Position numbers and translations under genes: made by a program | From: a virus | Virus record (IMG/VR): IMGVR_UViG_3300047176_000016 | Span: 1 to 38,816 of that record | Length of the DNA: 38,816 bases | Direction: 5' to 3' (one strand) | Shown: in pieces, positions 1 to 7,140 of the stretch | Position numbering within the stretch: position 1 is the stretch's first letter | Layout of the letters: every line of letters starts with the position of its first letter | The notes under the pieces: generated by a model | Database searches by the model: none | What the model was told of the DNA's origin: nothing | Seen by the model: only the letters and a program-made list of their open reading frames with translations

Positions 1-129
1 TCATGAGTTTCTAATCGGTTAATTTTCATTTGTTTGATATAAAATTAAAATTTTAGTTTAATGCCATTATATCCAACCGCAACCCAGCGTCAAGGGTAAA
101 GGATTATATGACAGCACAAAGTTCCTCAA
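1..129. repeat. Terminal direct repeat, left copy
   Basis: The first 129 bases recur at 38688-38816 with one difference, base 3 (a here, g at 38690). It covers the 5' end of the minus-strand gene at 38201-38716, the divergent intergenic region and the first codons of the scaffold gene. The mismatch is synonymous in the minus-strand gene (His codon CAT versus CAC). The simplest reading is a circular or terminally redundant genome wrapping past its start, with the mismatch as strain variation or an error. Positions 30-107 are very AT-rich and would hold the divergent promoters; I see no convincing -35/-10 pair. An RBS-like GGATT lies just before the ATG at 108. Confidence 0.95.
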
Positions 130-779
130 ATCAGTCTGTAACACCGCAAGTACAAGAAAATAAGCCAAGTGATAAAGAGCTTAATTTTCGAGCACTTGAG
201 CAAAAATATCAACAACAAATTGCCCAAGAAAGGGCAGAAAAAGAACGTTTAGCTAAAGAATTAGAGCAAAAGTCTAGGCTTCCTTACAAAGATGACGATG
301 AAGATGATGCAGAGCCTTACGTTGACCACAAAAGATTAAAAAGAGAACAAGCTAAGTTCGGACAACAACTTAAACAAGAGACTCAAAGTGAAATCCAAAA
401 AGCTGTACAAACAGCCCTACAACAAGAAAGGCAACAAAATTGGATCAAATCTAATCCTGATTTTTACGAAGTCATGAAACATGCAGAGAAATTCGCCCAA
501 GCTGACCCAGAATTAGCCGAAACCATACTTGAAATGCCAGAAGGTTTTGAGCGTCAAAAGTTAGTCTACAAGAATATTAAGGCTCTTGGCATACATAAAC
601 CAGAAGTCAAAGCACCCTCAATACAGGACAAAATAGACGCTAACAAGAGAAGTCCTTACTATCAGCCTTCTGGATTTGCTTCAGCGCCATATGAAGGAAA
701 TAAAGGGGATTACAGCCCAAGCGGTCAAAAGAACGCCTATGAGAAGATGCAGCAACTTAAGAATCAGTTGAGGATTTGA
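108..779 (+). CDS. Capsid scaffolding protein (probable)
   Basis: This 223-residue protein is highly charged, Gln/Lys/Glu-rich and predicted helical. A coiled coil spans about residues 20-55, an acidic DDDEDD patch lies near 62-67, and a long helical Gln-rich stretch runs to about residue 110. The C-terminal third is basic and low in complexity, which in scaffolds usually contacts the coat protein. It sits immediately upstream of the major capsid gene and downstream (across the circle) of the packaging block, the usual scaffold position in podoviruses. The ATG at 108 follows a GGATTAT site. The TGA stop overlaps a following ATG at 779. The call rests on composition and position, not on a diagnostic motif. 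Confidence 0.7.
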   Translation: MTAQSSSNQSVTPQVQENKPSDKELNFRALEQKYQQQIAQERAEKERLAKELEQKSRLPYKDDDEDDAEPYVDHKRLKREQAKFGQQLKQETQSEIQKAVQTALQQERQQNWIKSNPDFYEVMKHAEKFAQADPELAETILEMPEGFERQKLVYKNIKALGIHKPEVKAPSIQDKIDANKRSPYYQPSGFASAPYEGNKGDYSPSGQKNAYEKMQQLKNQLRI

Positions 780-907
780 TGTAAAAACTGGAATATGAAC
801 TAGTCAGAGAAGACGAAAAATTTAAATATTATAAAACAAAACATGGTGTTGAATTCTCAGCTCCAAAAAGTGGCTTTTTTATTGATCGTATAAAACTTCT
901 TTCCTAA
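779..907 (+). pseudogene. Small gene with a stop at codon 2
   Basis: An ATG at 779 overlaps the scaffold stop (TGATG), the normal coupling arrangement, but the next codon is TAA (782-784). The same frame then stays open for 40 codons to TAA at 905-907 and reads like real protein, rich in Glu, Lys and aromatics (for example YELVREDEKF, then KTKHGVEFSAPKSGFF). I see no alternative ATG in that frame. It may be a recently killed coupled gene, one read from a rare start, or one with a suppressible stop. It overlaps the 3' end of the minus-strand gene at 879. Confidence 0.45.
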
Positions 908-1142
908 CAAGTTCGAAAGGCGCCCAAATATCATCATCATCAATTTCATGAACATTTCCAAACTGACTCACCCAATGTAACTTTTCGTTTTCATCTTCAT
1001 CTCTGAGCATTGATGCTTTAAATATGTGATATTTATTATTTTTACTCCTGAAGACTAATAACCAAATATCTTTCGGAGGCTTGTCTTCATAACATATTTT
1101 CCAAATGTCGATATTGATAAATGCTTGACTTGGATTTCTCAT
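879..1142 (-). CDS. Hypothetical 87-aa accessory protein
   Basis: I do not recognise this protein. It is acidic and Trp-rich, with short strand-like segments (KDIWLLVFRS, KYHIFKAS) and an Asp cluster EIDDDDIW near residues 66-73. It looks like a small alpha/beta protein of the kind phages carry as accessory genes. It lies on the opposite strand inside the head operon, between scaffold and capsid, and its tail overlaps the stop-interrupted small gene at 779-907. I see no clear ribosome binding site upstream of its ATG. Antisense orientation in a structural operon suggests an inserted accessory gene. Confidence 0.5.
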   Translation of the reverse strand: MRNPSQAFINIDIWKICYEDKPPKDIWLLVFRSKNNKYHIFKASMLRDEDENEKLHWVSQFGNVHEIDDDDIWAPFELVRKEVLYDQ

Positions 1143-1342
1143 GATTAAAGGTAATTTACTAAGAATCTTGAAAATTTGCCATTAAATAAAAGATTTGATA
1201 TATCCAAGTTTTCGCCCTCCCTGCGTTATGGGAATTCGCGTACGTAGCTTCGCACCTACAACAAGGATATGATCGAGAACTGACGTAACTAGGCTCGTCT
1301 ACCGATCATCATATCAAGATTAACATTCAACTAAAGGTTGAT
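1143..1342 (+). other. Structured leader before the capsid gene
   Basis: No gene is visible in this 200-base gap. It is less AT-rich than its surroundings at 1210-1310. GATATGATCG at 1266-1275 can pair with the segment 1303-1315 (CGATCAT, a CAT bulge, then ATC), giving a long imperfect hairpin about 27 nt before the capsid ATG at 1343. It may be a transcript leader, a processing site or a weak terminator; there is no T-run. Confidence 0.35.
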
Positions 1343-3052
1343 ATGTCAATTACGACAACAGGCAATTTAGGGCCAATGATTTTGCAATCGTTAGCTCCTG
1401 CTATGCTGTATGTGCCTACGCCAACCATGAATTATATTACGGTTTGCGACAAGGTCTCCATGCCAGCAAACGGGGGAACTACTTGCAGATTTATGCGCCC
1501 AAGAGCTTTACAGCCTCCAACTGTTCAGCTAGGTAATAGTGGTATCGATCCTCCGGCTCAAGTGCCTCAGAGGGATATCATAGACGCACAAATGGCGTTC
1601 TTCGGTCGATATGCCAGTGCCGAAGACTCATTCGATTATGTGTATAGACTGGCTGCATAATCAACGAGCAAGTGATATTACAAGACCAGGAAGGAGTTCT
1701 GGCTTGGGTATCTGAAAGACTTGCCGTAGCAATGAGACAGGCTTGAAAATATTAAGTAGGCCTGTATAAACCTCTTCTAAATAACTGGGAACTCTTGTAT
1801 ACTTTATACGGAACCGTATAGGAGTGATATGCAAGACAATCAGAGGGAAGAGTTATCGTATTTAGCCGGATTGTTCGATGGTGAAGGAACAATCTGCATA
1901 CAGAAGGATTCGAGACCATTATCCAAAGATAATGGTCGGAACTGGAACCCAATCTATAACATTACGTTTAGAGTTGGGATGATAGAGGAAAAGGCTATCA
2001 AAGGTTTTAAAGAGTTCTTTAAGGTAGGATTCATAGACTGCGAAAAAGTCTATCTTAAATTTAGACCGATGTGGAGATATTCCATAAGGGCTAAAGATGA
2101 TGCAAGAATGGTAATTGAGAAAATATTACCTTTCTTAAGGGTGAAAAAGCCACAAGCTGAATTAGCTCTAAGATATTTCGTAGATTGTCCTTCTCAAAGA
2201 GGACAGTATTTGACTCCAGAAGTGTTGGCAAAGAAAGAGCAATACTACCTTGAGATGAGAAGACTAAATGGAGTAGATAACTCACCCGCAACGACTAAAC
2301 GAAGGGGACGCCCACCTAGTGTGCGCGTATGCGATAGTCTGAACTCATAGGTGACTATGAGAGGGAGATCCGAAGAGGTTTCCCCGCTCACAATATAACG
2401 TGAGTCATAAAGTAACAGATTGGAAGATTTAATCCTCCGCGATTATATCGTATCCTCAGCGTCAGAAATAAACGCTGGTGGTGGAAGTAATGGTTTTAAT
2501 CCAACTAACCTTGGATTAACAGACTTTAGTTTAGTAGCTACGACTCTTGATACTAATAACGCTTATAAGTTCATGAGCGGTATTGAAGGTATGGACAGAT
2601 TCGGAACAGGCCCAGTCAGATCAGCCTATTTCATGCTGTCCTCGACTGAGTTACAGTCCGACTTTGATGCGTTGGGATCAGCTGGGGGTATTTCATTTAT
2701 ATCCCAGTGGAATTATCCAACAAATGCCTCTGCTCTTCCTTCTGAGTATGGCTCTGTAGCCAACATTAGGATTTTGACAAGTTCTGAGGCTCCAGTAGCT
2801 AGAAATGCCGTGGCTAATGCTTCTGGTACCCTTAACGATCTGTATTACAATACAGTGTTAGGTAAGCAAGCTATCACGCACATAAATCAAGATGGTTATT
2901 CCATGAATTTGATTTACCGTGATCCTTATTATTCTGGAATGCTTGCGCAAAACGCAACTTTGGCGGTTAAATTCGCCCAAGCTCAAGCGTTAACGCAAGA
3001 TACAGCTATCCGTCAACTCTTAAGCACTCGCTTAAGCAATTTGGGGGTGTAA
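1343..3052 (+). CDS. Major capsid protein, interrupted gene (3 coding segments)
   Basis: HK97-fold major capsid protein of the N4-gp56/P22-coat-like group. The coding segments are 1343-1612, 1654-1743 and 2423-3052. Each starts and ends on a codon boundary, and joined they give 329 residues, a normal length for the family. Segment 1 carries the N-terminal motif with NGGTT (residues about 44-48) and ends in AFFGRY. Segment 2 holds INEQVILQDQ, the conserved strand that follows that Tyr in relatives. Segment 3 begins EDLILRDYI and runs to the C-terminus through INQDGYS. Segments 2 and 3 are separated by a group I intron; segments 1 and 2 by a 41-nt insert that breaks the frame. Unprocessed, segment 1 runs on to a stop at 1658-1660. 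The family match is from memory of homologues. Confidence 0.88.
1613..1653 (+). other. 41-nt out-of-frame insert in the capsid gene
   Basis: Between the conserved FGRY and INEQV segments lie 41 extra bases, a length not divisible by three. The insert begins GCCAGT and ends ACTGGC, a perfect 6-bp inverted repeat exactly at both ends, so it can fold into a stem with a 29-nt loop that brings codons TAT (1610) and TGC (1654) together. A second, competing stem pairs GATTATG (1634-1640) with CATAATC (1656-1662). Read straight through, the frame hits TAA at 1658. Removing or skipping exactly 41 nt restores Y-C-I-I-N-E-Q at the family's spacing. Possible natures are a translational bypass element, a mobile mini-insertion, or an assembly error. 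Confidence 0.6.
1744..2422 (+). mobile_element. Group I intron in the major capsid gene
   Basis: A 679-nt intron with recognisable group I parts. At the 5' splice site, exon ACAGGCU pairs with internal guide GGCCUGU at 1759-1765, giving P1 with the required U.G wobble exactly at the splice point after 1743. P7 forms from GACTA (2293-2297, in ACGACTAAAC) and TAGTC (2335-2339, in GATAGTCTG). A P2-like hairpin TATACGG/CCGTATA lies at about 1806-1821. Three-prime hairpins are CTCATAG/CTATGAG (about 2344-2361) and CTCAC/GTGAG. The intron ends in G at 2422, and joining 1743 to 2423 gives the in-frame RQA-EDLIL expected of this coat family. The endonuclease frame runs into the P7 core. Confidence 0.88.
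1829..2350 (+). CDS. Intron-encoded LAGLIDADG homing endonuclease
   Basis: A 173-residue protein with one LAGLIDADG motif, LAGLFDGEG at residues 12-20, followed by the typical beta-strand TICI. A single motif at this length predicts a homodimeric endonuclease that cleaves intron-less capsid alleles and spreads the intron by recombination. Asp17 and Glu19 fall in the motif's acidic positions. The C-terminus is basic (KRRGRPPS), and its last codons overlap the intron's P7 core, so RNA structure and protein share sequence. The ATG follows GGAG at good spacing, so it is probably translated on its own. The spread depends on recombination, and the phage carries RecT and a YqaJ exonuclease. Confidence 0.9.
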   Translation: MQDNQREELSYLAGLFDGEGTICIQKDSRPLSKDNGRNWNPIYNITFRVGMIEEKAIKGFKEFFKVGFIDCEKVYLKFRPMWRYSIRAKDDARMVIEKILPFLRVKKPQAELALRYFVDCPSQRGQYLTPEVLAKKEQYYLEMRRLNGVDNSPATTKRRGRPPSVRVCDSLNS

Positions 3053-3053
3053 T

Positions 3054-4208
3054 ATGGCTGAATATTCTAGAATGGCTAAAGGTAATTTCACAGCTACAGG
3101 CACATCCCAGATTATTAATCTGCCGTTTATGCCTGATTATGTGGAACTTTGGAACTATAGCAATATCAAGACAAAGACTAATAGCACAATTACAAAAGCG
3201 TGGTGGGATGCTAAATTTATTGATACTGCAAGTAATACAAACCCTACCATGATTGAAGGTTATAATAGTTCAGGCGTGTTGATCTTTGATCAGATTAGTA
3301 ACGCTTCAAGTAATATGGCTATTAACGCCTTTTCGGGTGGTTTAGGTCAGCAGTATGGTGCAGCTCAAGCAATAACAACTGTAACAGCTTCGGCAAGTCC
3401 AACGGTTGTTACAACTACCGCTGCACATGGTTACCAAGTGGGTGATACCGTCATTATGTACGGCATTGCTTTAGGCACAACTAACAACATGCAATTGCTA
3501 AATGGAGTTCCATTTACAATTACTGCGGTTGGTTCAACTACGACATTTTCCGTAAAATGGGATTCTAGCGGTAGCAATTATGCTACGGTTAGCCCAACAT
3601 CGGCATTTGTTAAAAAAGTGCTATTTCCGTTTTTGTATTTACCACAAGATAATATAGTAACGGCGATAACCTTAGGAGCAACAACAACTATTGCTACTAG
3701 TATGTATAGCAATATGGAAGTTGGACAAGAAGTAGCTTTCCGTGTTCCAAACTTTTGGGGCACTACTCAGCTTAATTCTTTGCCAAACGTGTTGATCCCT
3801 GGTTCTCCAATCTATGGTTACGTACAATCCATAACAGACAATTGGACATTTGTTGTTAATATTAATTCGGCGGCTTTTACCGCGTTTACTAATAACGGCA
3901 CGATGACCGCTTCTACACTTATTGGCTTGACTTATCCTCAAGTTGTTGCTGTAGGAGACTTAAACACAGGTAGTTTGTCTTATAGCGGAGGCGCATTGTA
4001 TCCATCTCCTCAGTATCCAACTAGCACTAATCGTGTGTCTACGATAAATGGACCAGCGATTAAGGGAGCTTTTGTGAATAATACTTCACAAGGTTTTACA
4101 ATTGGAGCAGGTTTAGGAGCTGTTATTACGGCGTCTACTGGTACTTTAATTGCTAATACTAACCAAGTGTATTGGCATGCTTATTCCCATGATTATGGGA
4201 ACCCATAG
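3054..4208 (+). CDS. Virion protein with FCCH-like repeats
   Basis: A 384-residue, Thr/Ser/Gly-rich, all-beta protein starting 1 nt after the capsid gene, so probably a decoration or head/tail-associated protein. Residues about 108-140 (VTASASPTVVTTTAAHGYQVGD) resemble the small FCCH-type beta module common in phage structural proteins (a TxxHGxxxGD signature). A second, more divergent copy follows at about 205-235 (ATTTIATSMYSNMEVGQEV). The N-terminal 100 residues include INLPFMPDYVELWNYS. The C-terminal part about 220-310 is related to the next gene (4255-4677): both share GTTQLN/GCTQLN and VGDLNTG/IGDINTG. Exact role unknown. Confidence 0.65.
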   Translation: MAEYSRMAKGNFTATGTSQIINLPFMPDYVELWNYSNIKTKTNSTITKAWWDAKFIDTASNTNPTMIEGYNSSGVLIFDQISNASSNMAINAFSGGLGQQYGAAQAITTVTASASPTVVTTTAAHGYQVGDTVIMYGIALGTTNNMQLLNGVPFTITAVGSTTTFSVKWDSSGSNYATVSPTSAFVKKVLFPFLYLPQDNIVTAITLGATTTIATSMYSNMEVGQEVAFRVPNFWGTTQLNSLPNVLIPGSPIYGYVQSITDNWTFVVNINSAAFTAFTNNGTMTASTLIGLTYPQVVAVGDLNTGSLSYSGGALYPSPQYPTSTNRVSTINGPAIKGAFVNNTSQGFTIGAGLGAVITASTGTLIANTNQVYWHAYSHDYGNP

Positions 4209-4216
4209 TTTAACTA

Positions 4217-4246
4217 GGAGGGGACAAATTTGTCCCCTCCCTTTTT
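4217..4246 (+). terminator. Rho-independent terminator after head gene block
   Basis: A perfect 24-nt palindrome (4217-4240: GGAGGGGACAAA and its complement, four bases forming the loop) is followed by CTTTTTG. It sits between 4208 and 4255, closing the capsid transcript. It is a strong hairpin and, being symmetrical, could also work weakly on the other strand. Confidence 0.85.
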
Positions 4247-4254
4247 GAGGTAAT

Positions 4255-4677
4255 ATGACAGTTTTAAGAGGTGTAATATCTTATCCAATACCCCTTTATT
4301 CAAATGTTCCTATTCAACCCCAGTTTTATATTCCAAGTAGATTTGTGATATCCGGAGTTGTTTTGGGAAATTCAACCACTGTAACAACCTCAGTCAATCA
4401 CAACTATGTTATAGGTCAACATGTTAGACTTTTAATACCTGTAGGGTATGGATGTACTCAACTAAATGATAAAGATGGTTATGTGGATTCAATCCCAGCA
4501 CCAAATCAAGTTGTTGTGACTATAAATTCATTACAAGCAAACGCTTTCATAAATGCCAGTCTTAAACAACAACCTCAAATTTTAGCTATAGGAGACATAA
4601 ATACAGGTGTAACAAATGCAAATGGTCGTTATCAAACACAAACTTTTATCCCTGGAAGTTTCATAAATATTTCTTAG
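4255..4677 (+). CDS. Virion protein, paralogue of the preceding gene
   Basis: A 140-residue beta-rich protein that starts right after the terminator at 4217-4246, with GAGGT before the ATG. It repeats the C-terminal module of the 384-residue protein upstream: STTVTTSVNHNYVIGQHVRLL, then GCTQLN, then a QVVVTINS strand, then AIGDINTG. In effect it is a stand-alone copy of one FCCH-like repeat plus the following strand pair. It probably decorates the head or sits at the neck. Gene duplication within the cassette is the simplest origin. Confidence 0.6.
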   Translation: MTVLRGVISYPIPLYSNVPIQPQFYIPSRFVISGVVLGNSTTVTTSVNHNYVIGQHVRLLIPVGYGCTQLNDKDGYVDSIPAPNQVVVTINSLQANAFINASLKQQPQILAIGDINTGVTNANGRYQTQTFIPGSFINIS

Positions 4678-4694
4678 CCTTTTGTGTAAATTCA

Positions 4695-4738
4695 AAATTT
4701 AATGTATATATATAATTTTAAATTTATGTATATATAAT
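4695..4738 (+). promoter_or_regulatory. Duplicated AT-rich promoter-like element
   Basis: Two near-copies of a block reading AAATTTA-(A)TGTATATATA-AT lie at 4695-4716 and 4720-4738, each ending in TATAAT. The first TATAAT (4711-4716) is well placed to be a -10 for the gene starting at 4749. The second is only 2 nt before its GAGGTG ribosome site, so it is unlikely to serve that gene. No clear -35 is visible. The location just past a terminator supports a new transcription start. Confidence 0.45.
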
Positions 4739-4748
4739 GAGGTGTACT

Positions 4749-5336
4749 ATGGTTCAAAAACCTATCCCAACAAGCTCTTTAGCTAACCAAGAACTAGAAA
4801 AAGTCGAAAAACAATTTGAGGCATTTGATAATCAAGTGAAGGAAATGACTTTGGATAGGATGAATTTTGCTCCTAAGCCAGAATCAGAACCACAAGTTAA
4901 GCTTTCTTCTGGAGAAATAGCCAATTCAAGAGAAATATACCTTAAGCCTGTTAAATCTATCGGTTCATCCCAAAAGTTTAACGAAGATTACAGAAAACAA
5001 TATGAATTTGATAAAGAATATGTGCAGTTTATAGCCGAAAACAAAGAAATCATTGGTGAAACTATCGATATGTGGACAAGACCTTATGGAGGGATGCCAG
5101 CAGAAGAATGGAAAATCCCAGTAAATAAACCTGTATGGGGTCCTAGATATCTGGCAGAACAATTAAAAAGAAAATACTACCATAGACTTACTACTCAAGA
5201 CAATAGAAGTGCGGGTTCTGACGGAATGGGACAATACTACGGTTGCATGGTCATAGACACAACTATACAAAGATTAGATGCGCATCCTGTAAGTAATCGC
5301 AAATCAATTTTTATGGGATCAACAAGTTTTGGTTAA
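4749..5336 (+). CDS. Hypothetical virion-block protein
   Basis: A 195-residue protein of unknown function. I chose the ATG at 4749 because GAGGTG lies just before it; an ATG 12 nt upstream has no such site. Residues about 13-40 form a short coiled coil (LEKVEKQFEAFDNQVKEM). The rest is mixed and charged, with a conserved-looking WTRPYGGMPAEEWKIP stretch near 110-125, a tail rich in Arg/Tyr, and a GSDGMGQYYG segment at about 160-170. Position between capsid and connector genes suggests a head-completion or neck protein, but no motif proves it. Confidence 0.5.
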   Translation: MVQKPIPTSSLANQELEKVEKQFEAFDNQVKEMTLDRMNFAPKPESEPQVKLSSGEIANSREIYLKPVKSIGSSQKFNEDYRKQYEFDKEYVQFIAENKEIIGETIDMWTRPYGGMPAEEWKIPVNKPVWGPRYLAEQLKRKYYHRLTTQDNRSAGSDGMGQYYGCMVIDTTIQRLDAHPVSNRKSIFMGSTSFG

Positions 5337-5345
5337 AAACAAATA

Positions 5346-6557
5346 ATGAACCTTTTAAGCGACATCATAACGTACGTTCGTAGGTATATTAAAAACTCTA
5401 CGAACGATCAAATAACCGATGATTTAATTATTGATTACATTAATCGTTTTTGGATCCATGATGTAGATGCTCGCATTCAGCTTTTTGATTTAAAAACTAA
5501 ATATCAGTTTCAAACGGCTCCTGGCTATGATCAATACAATATGCCCATGTATAATATTTATCAGGAGTCGGCACCTCCCAATCAACAAAATATAAGTTAT
5601 TATCCCGTTTATCAAGGATTTTTAGATCCTGTTTATATTAATGGTATTCAAGTTCCTTTTTATACACAAAAGACTTCGTTTTTTAATACATGGCCTAATG
5701 TGGTTCAGCAAATGAATACGTATGTTATGGGTGATGGAGGCGCTACTTATCCATTTACATTTCCTGTTGCTCCTAACAACATAATGCCAATAAATATTCC
5801 CTATCAATATATTTTGAGAGGCCATATTGATATGAATGGCATTATTGCTTATGCAAATTCAACAGGAACTTATCAAGATCCGCCCATTGTAACTACATTT
5901 AATACAGAAATTCCTGTTGCAAATACTTTTGCCCAGGTTTTTATAACTTCAAATCTTTCGGATGGCACAAGCGTTGTAGTATCAGATAGTGGACAATTTT
6001 TGGAAGGTAATCAAAATTATGGTTTGTTAATGTCTCCTGGACAATCTCCTTTAGGAAATAGTGCTTTGCCTGGTGGATATAGTATAACAAGCAACACGAT
6101 AAACTATTTCACGGGTCAGGTTAATGTGACATTTCCTGTTAATATTCCCGTGGGAATGAATATTAATGCTCAGTGTTTCCTTTTCCAAACTGGTTTACCT
6201 CGTGGAGTGCTTTTCAATAACAATGTTTTGACATTTCGGAGTCCTCCAGATCAACAATATCTCGTGGAAATAGACGCTTATTTAACTCCAGCAGGATTTT
6301 TATCCACTAATCAAGCTATTCAGTTTGCATATATGTCCGAGTATATATCTAGAGGAGCAGCTAGAAAGATTCTTTCCGATACTGGAGATATAGATCAATT
6401 TATGTTTTATGAACCTTTTTTTAGAGAGCAAGAAATGCTTGTATGGAAACGTAGCCAAAGGCAGTTTACGGCCACAAGGACTCAGACAATCTATAGCCAG
6501 GGTGTAAATCAACAAGGCCAGGGTGGTTTCAACAGTTTAGGAGGAAGTACTTTATGA
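5346..6557 (+). CDS. Head-to-tail connector, P22 gp4-like
   Basis: A 403-residue protein whose N-terminus (IITYVRRYIKNSTNDQITDD then YINRFW, residues about 7-35) matches the helical adaptor domain of podovirus gp4-like tail accessory proteins that bind below the portal. A long beta-rich insertion (about 60-300) contains many Asn/Pro/Tyr residues. The helical C-terminal domain (about 310-370: EYISRGAARKILSDTGD) is the conserved part that returns to the adaptor fold. The tail is Gln/Gly-rich. Its stop overlaps the next ATG (ATGA at 6554), so translation is coupled. Family assignment is by pattern and by position. Confidence 0.68.
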   Translation: MNLLSDIITYVRRYIKNSTNDQITDDLIIDYINRFWIHDVDARIQLFDLKTKYQFQTAPGYDQYNMPMYNIYQESAPPNQQNISYYPVYQGFLDPVYINGIQVPFYTQKTSFFNTWPNVVQQMNTYVMGDGGATYPFTFPVAPNNIMPINIPYQYILRGHIDMNGIIAYANSTGTYQDPPIVTTFNTEIPVANTFAQVFITSNLSDGTSVVVSDSGQFLEGNQNYGLLMSPGQSPLGNSALPGGYSITSNTINYFTGQVNVTFPVNIPVGMNINAQCFLFQTGLPRGVLFNNNVLTFRSPPDQQYLVEIDAYLTPAGFLSTNQAIQFAYMSEYISRGAARKILSDTGDIDQFMFYEPFFREQEMLVWKRSQRQFTATRTQTIYSQGVNQQGQGGFNSLGGSTL

Positions 6558-7135
6558 CATATCCATTTGCAATAGACACAACGATTCCCTTTTCTCAAAA
6601 TGATCCCGCCGATGATCAGCCTAAAATGTTAGTAAATACTAAAAATACTGTAGGTTTTTTAGAAGTTGATCATGTTGCACCAGGATCAGCAGGAGCCGGG
6701 TTTCATGAGCAAGTTACCTTTTATCAAGAACAAGCAACTCCAACACCTTCCGGTACGGAATCTGTAGCTTACACAATAGCAGGAATAGCAGATGCTACGA
6801 AACCTCAACTTGTATGGACTAATATTGCAGCCACATTTCCATTAAGTGCTATCAAAGCCTTTGGAAATTTTAATAGACAAACCGTAGCTGGCGCAATGAC
6901 TTTTTTAAGCTCGTTTAATGTTGTATCTGGAATATTTGTACCAGGAATTCCAAATAGTTATCAAATTACACTAACTCCCGGAGCTGTAACAGGCAATAAC
7001 GCTGCCGTAACGCTAGGAATAGGAGTTACCGCAGGTATTGTTTCTTATGGATTTACTGGCATGGGTCTTTTAAATATATTTGACTCTTCAAATATTGGTG
7101 GATCACAAATAAGTTTCTTAGTTCTTCAAATGTAG
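6554..7135 (+). CDS. Virion protein with short-tail-phage N-terminal motif
   Basis: A 193-residue protein whose first 60 residues follow a pattern common in podophage virion or tail-fibre proteins: N-D-P-A-D-D-Q-P-K-M-L-x-N-T, then EVDHV and a Gly-x-x-HEQVTF strand. The remaining 130 residues are small and beta-rich, with the hydrophobic, Gly-rich C-terminus typical of trimeric virion components. It overlaps the connector gene by 4 nt and is followed 5 nt later by the tail hub gene, so the three are probably co-translated. Role likely structural, not further resolved. Confidence 0.6.
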   Translation: MTYPFAIDTTIPFSQNDPADDQPKMLVNTKNTVGFLEVDHVAPGSAGAGFHEQVTFYQEQATPTPSGTESVAYTIAGIADATKPQLVWTNIAATFPLSAIKAFGNFNRQTVAGAMTFLSSFNVVSGIFVPGIPNSYQITLTPGAVTGNNAAVTLGIGVTAGIVSYGFTGMGLLNIFDSSNIGGSQISFLVLQM

Positions 7136-7140
7136 GTCAT

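Noticed and set aside
1640-1660. Simple -1 frameshift at the capsid stop as the full explanation
   Set aside because: It would keep 15 extra residues inside a conserved strand and no clear slippery site is present; the exact 41-nt inverted-repeat ends fit an insert better. It is still possible.
1829-2350. Intron gene as an independent free-standing gene
   Set aside because: Group I pairings and exact in-frame exon joining around it show it is intron-borne.
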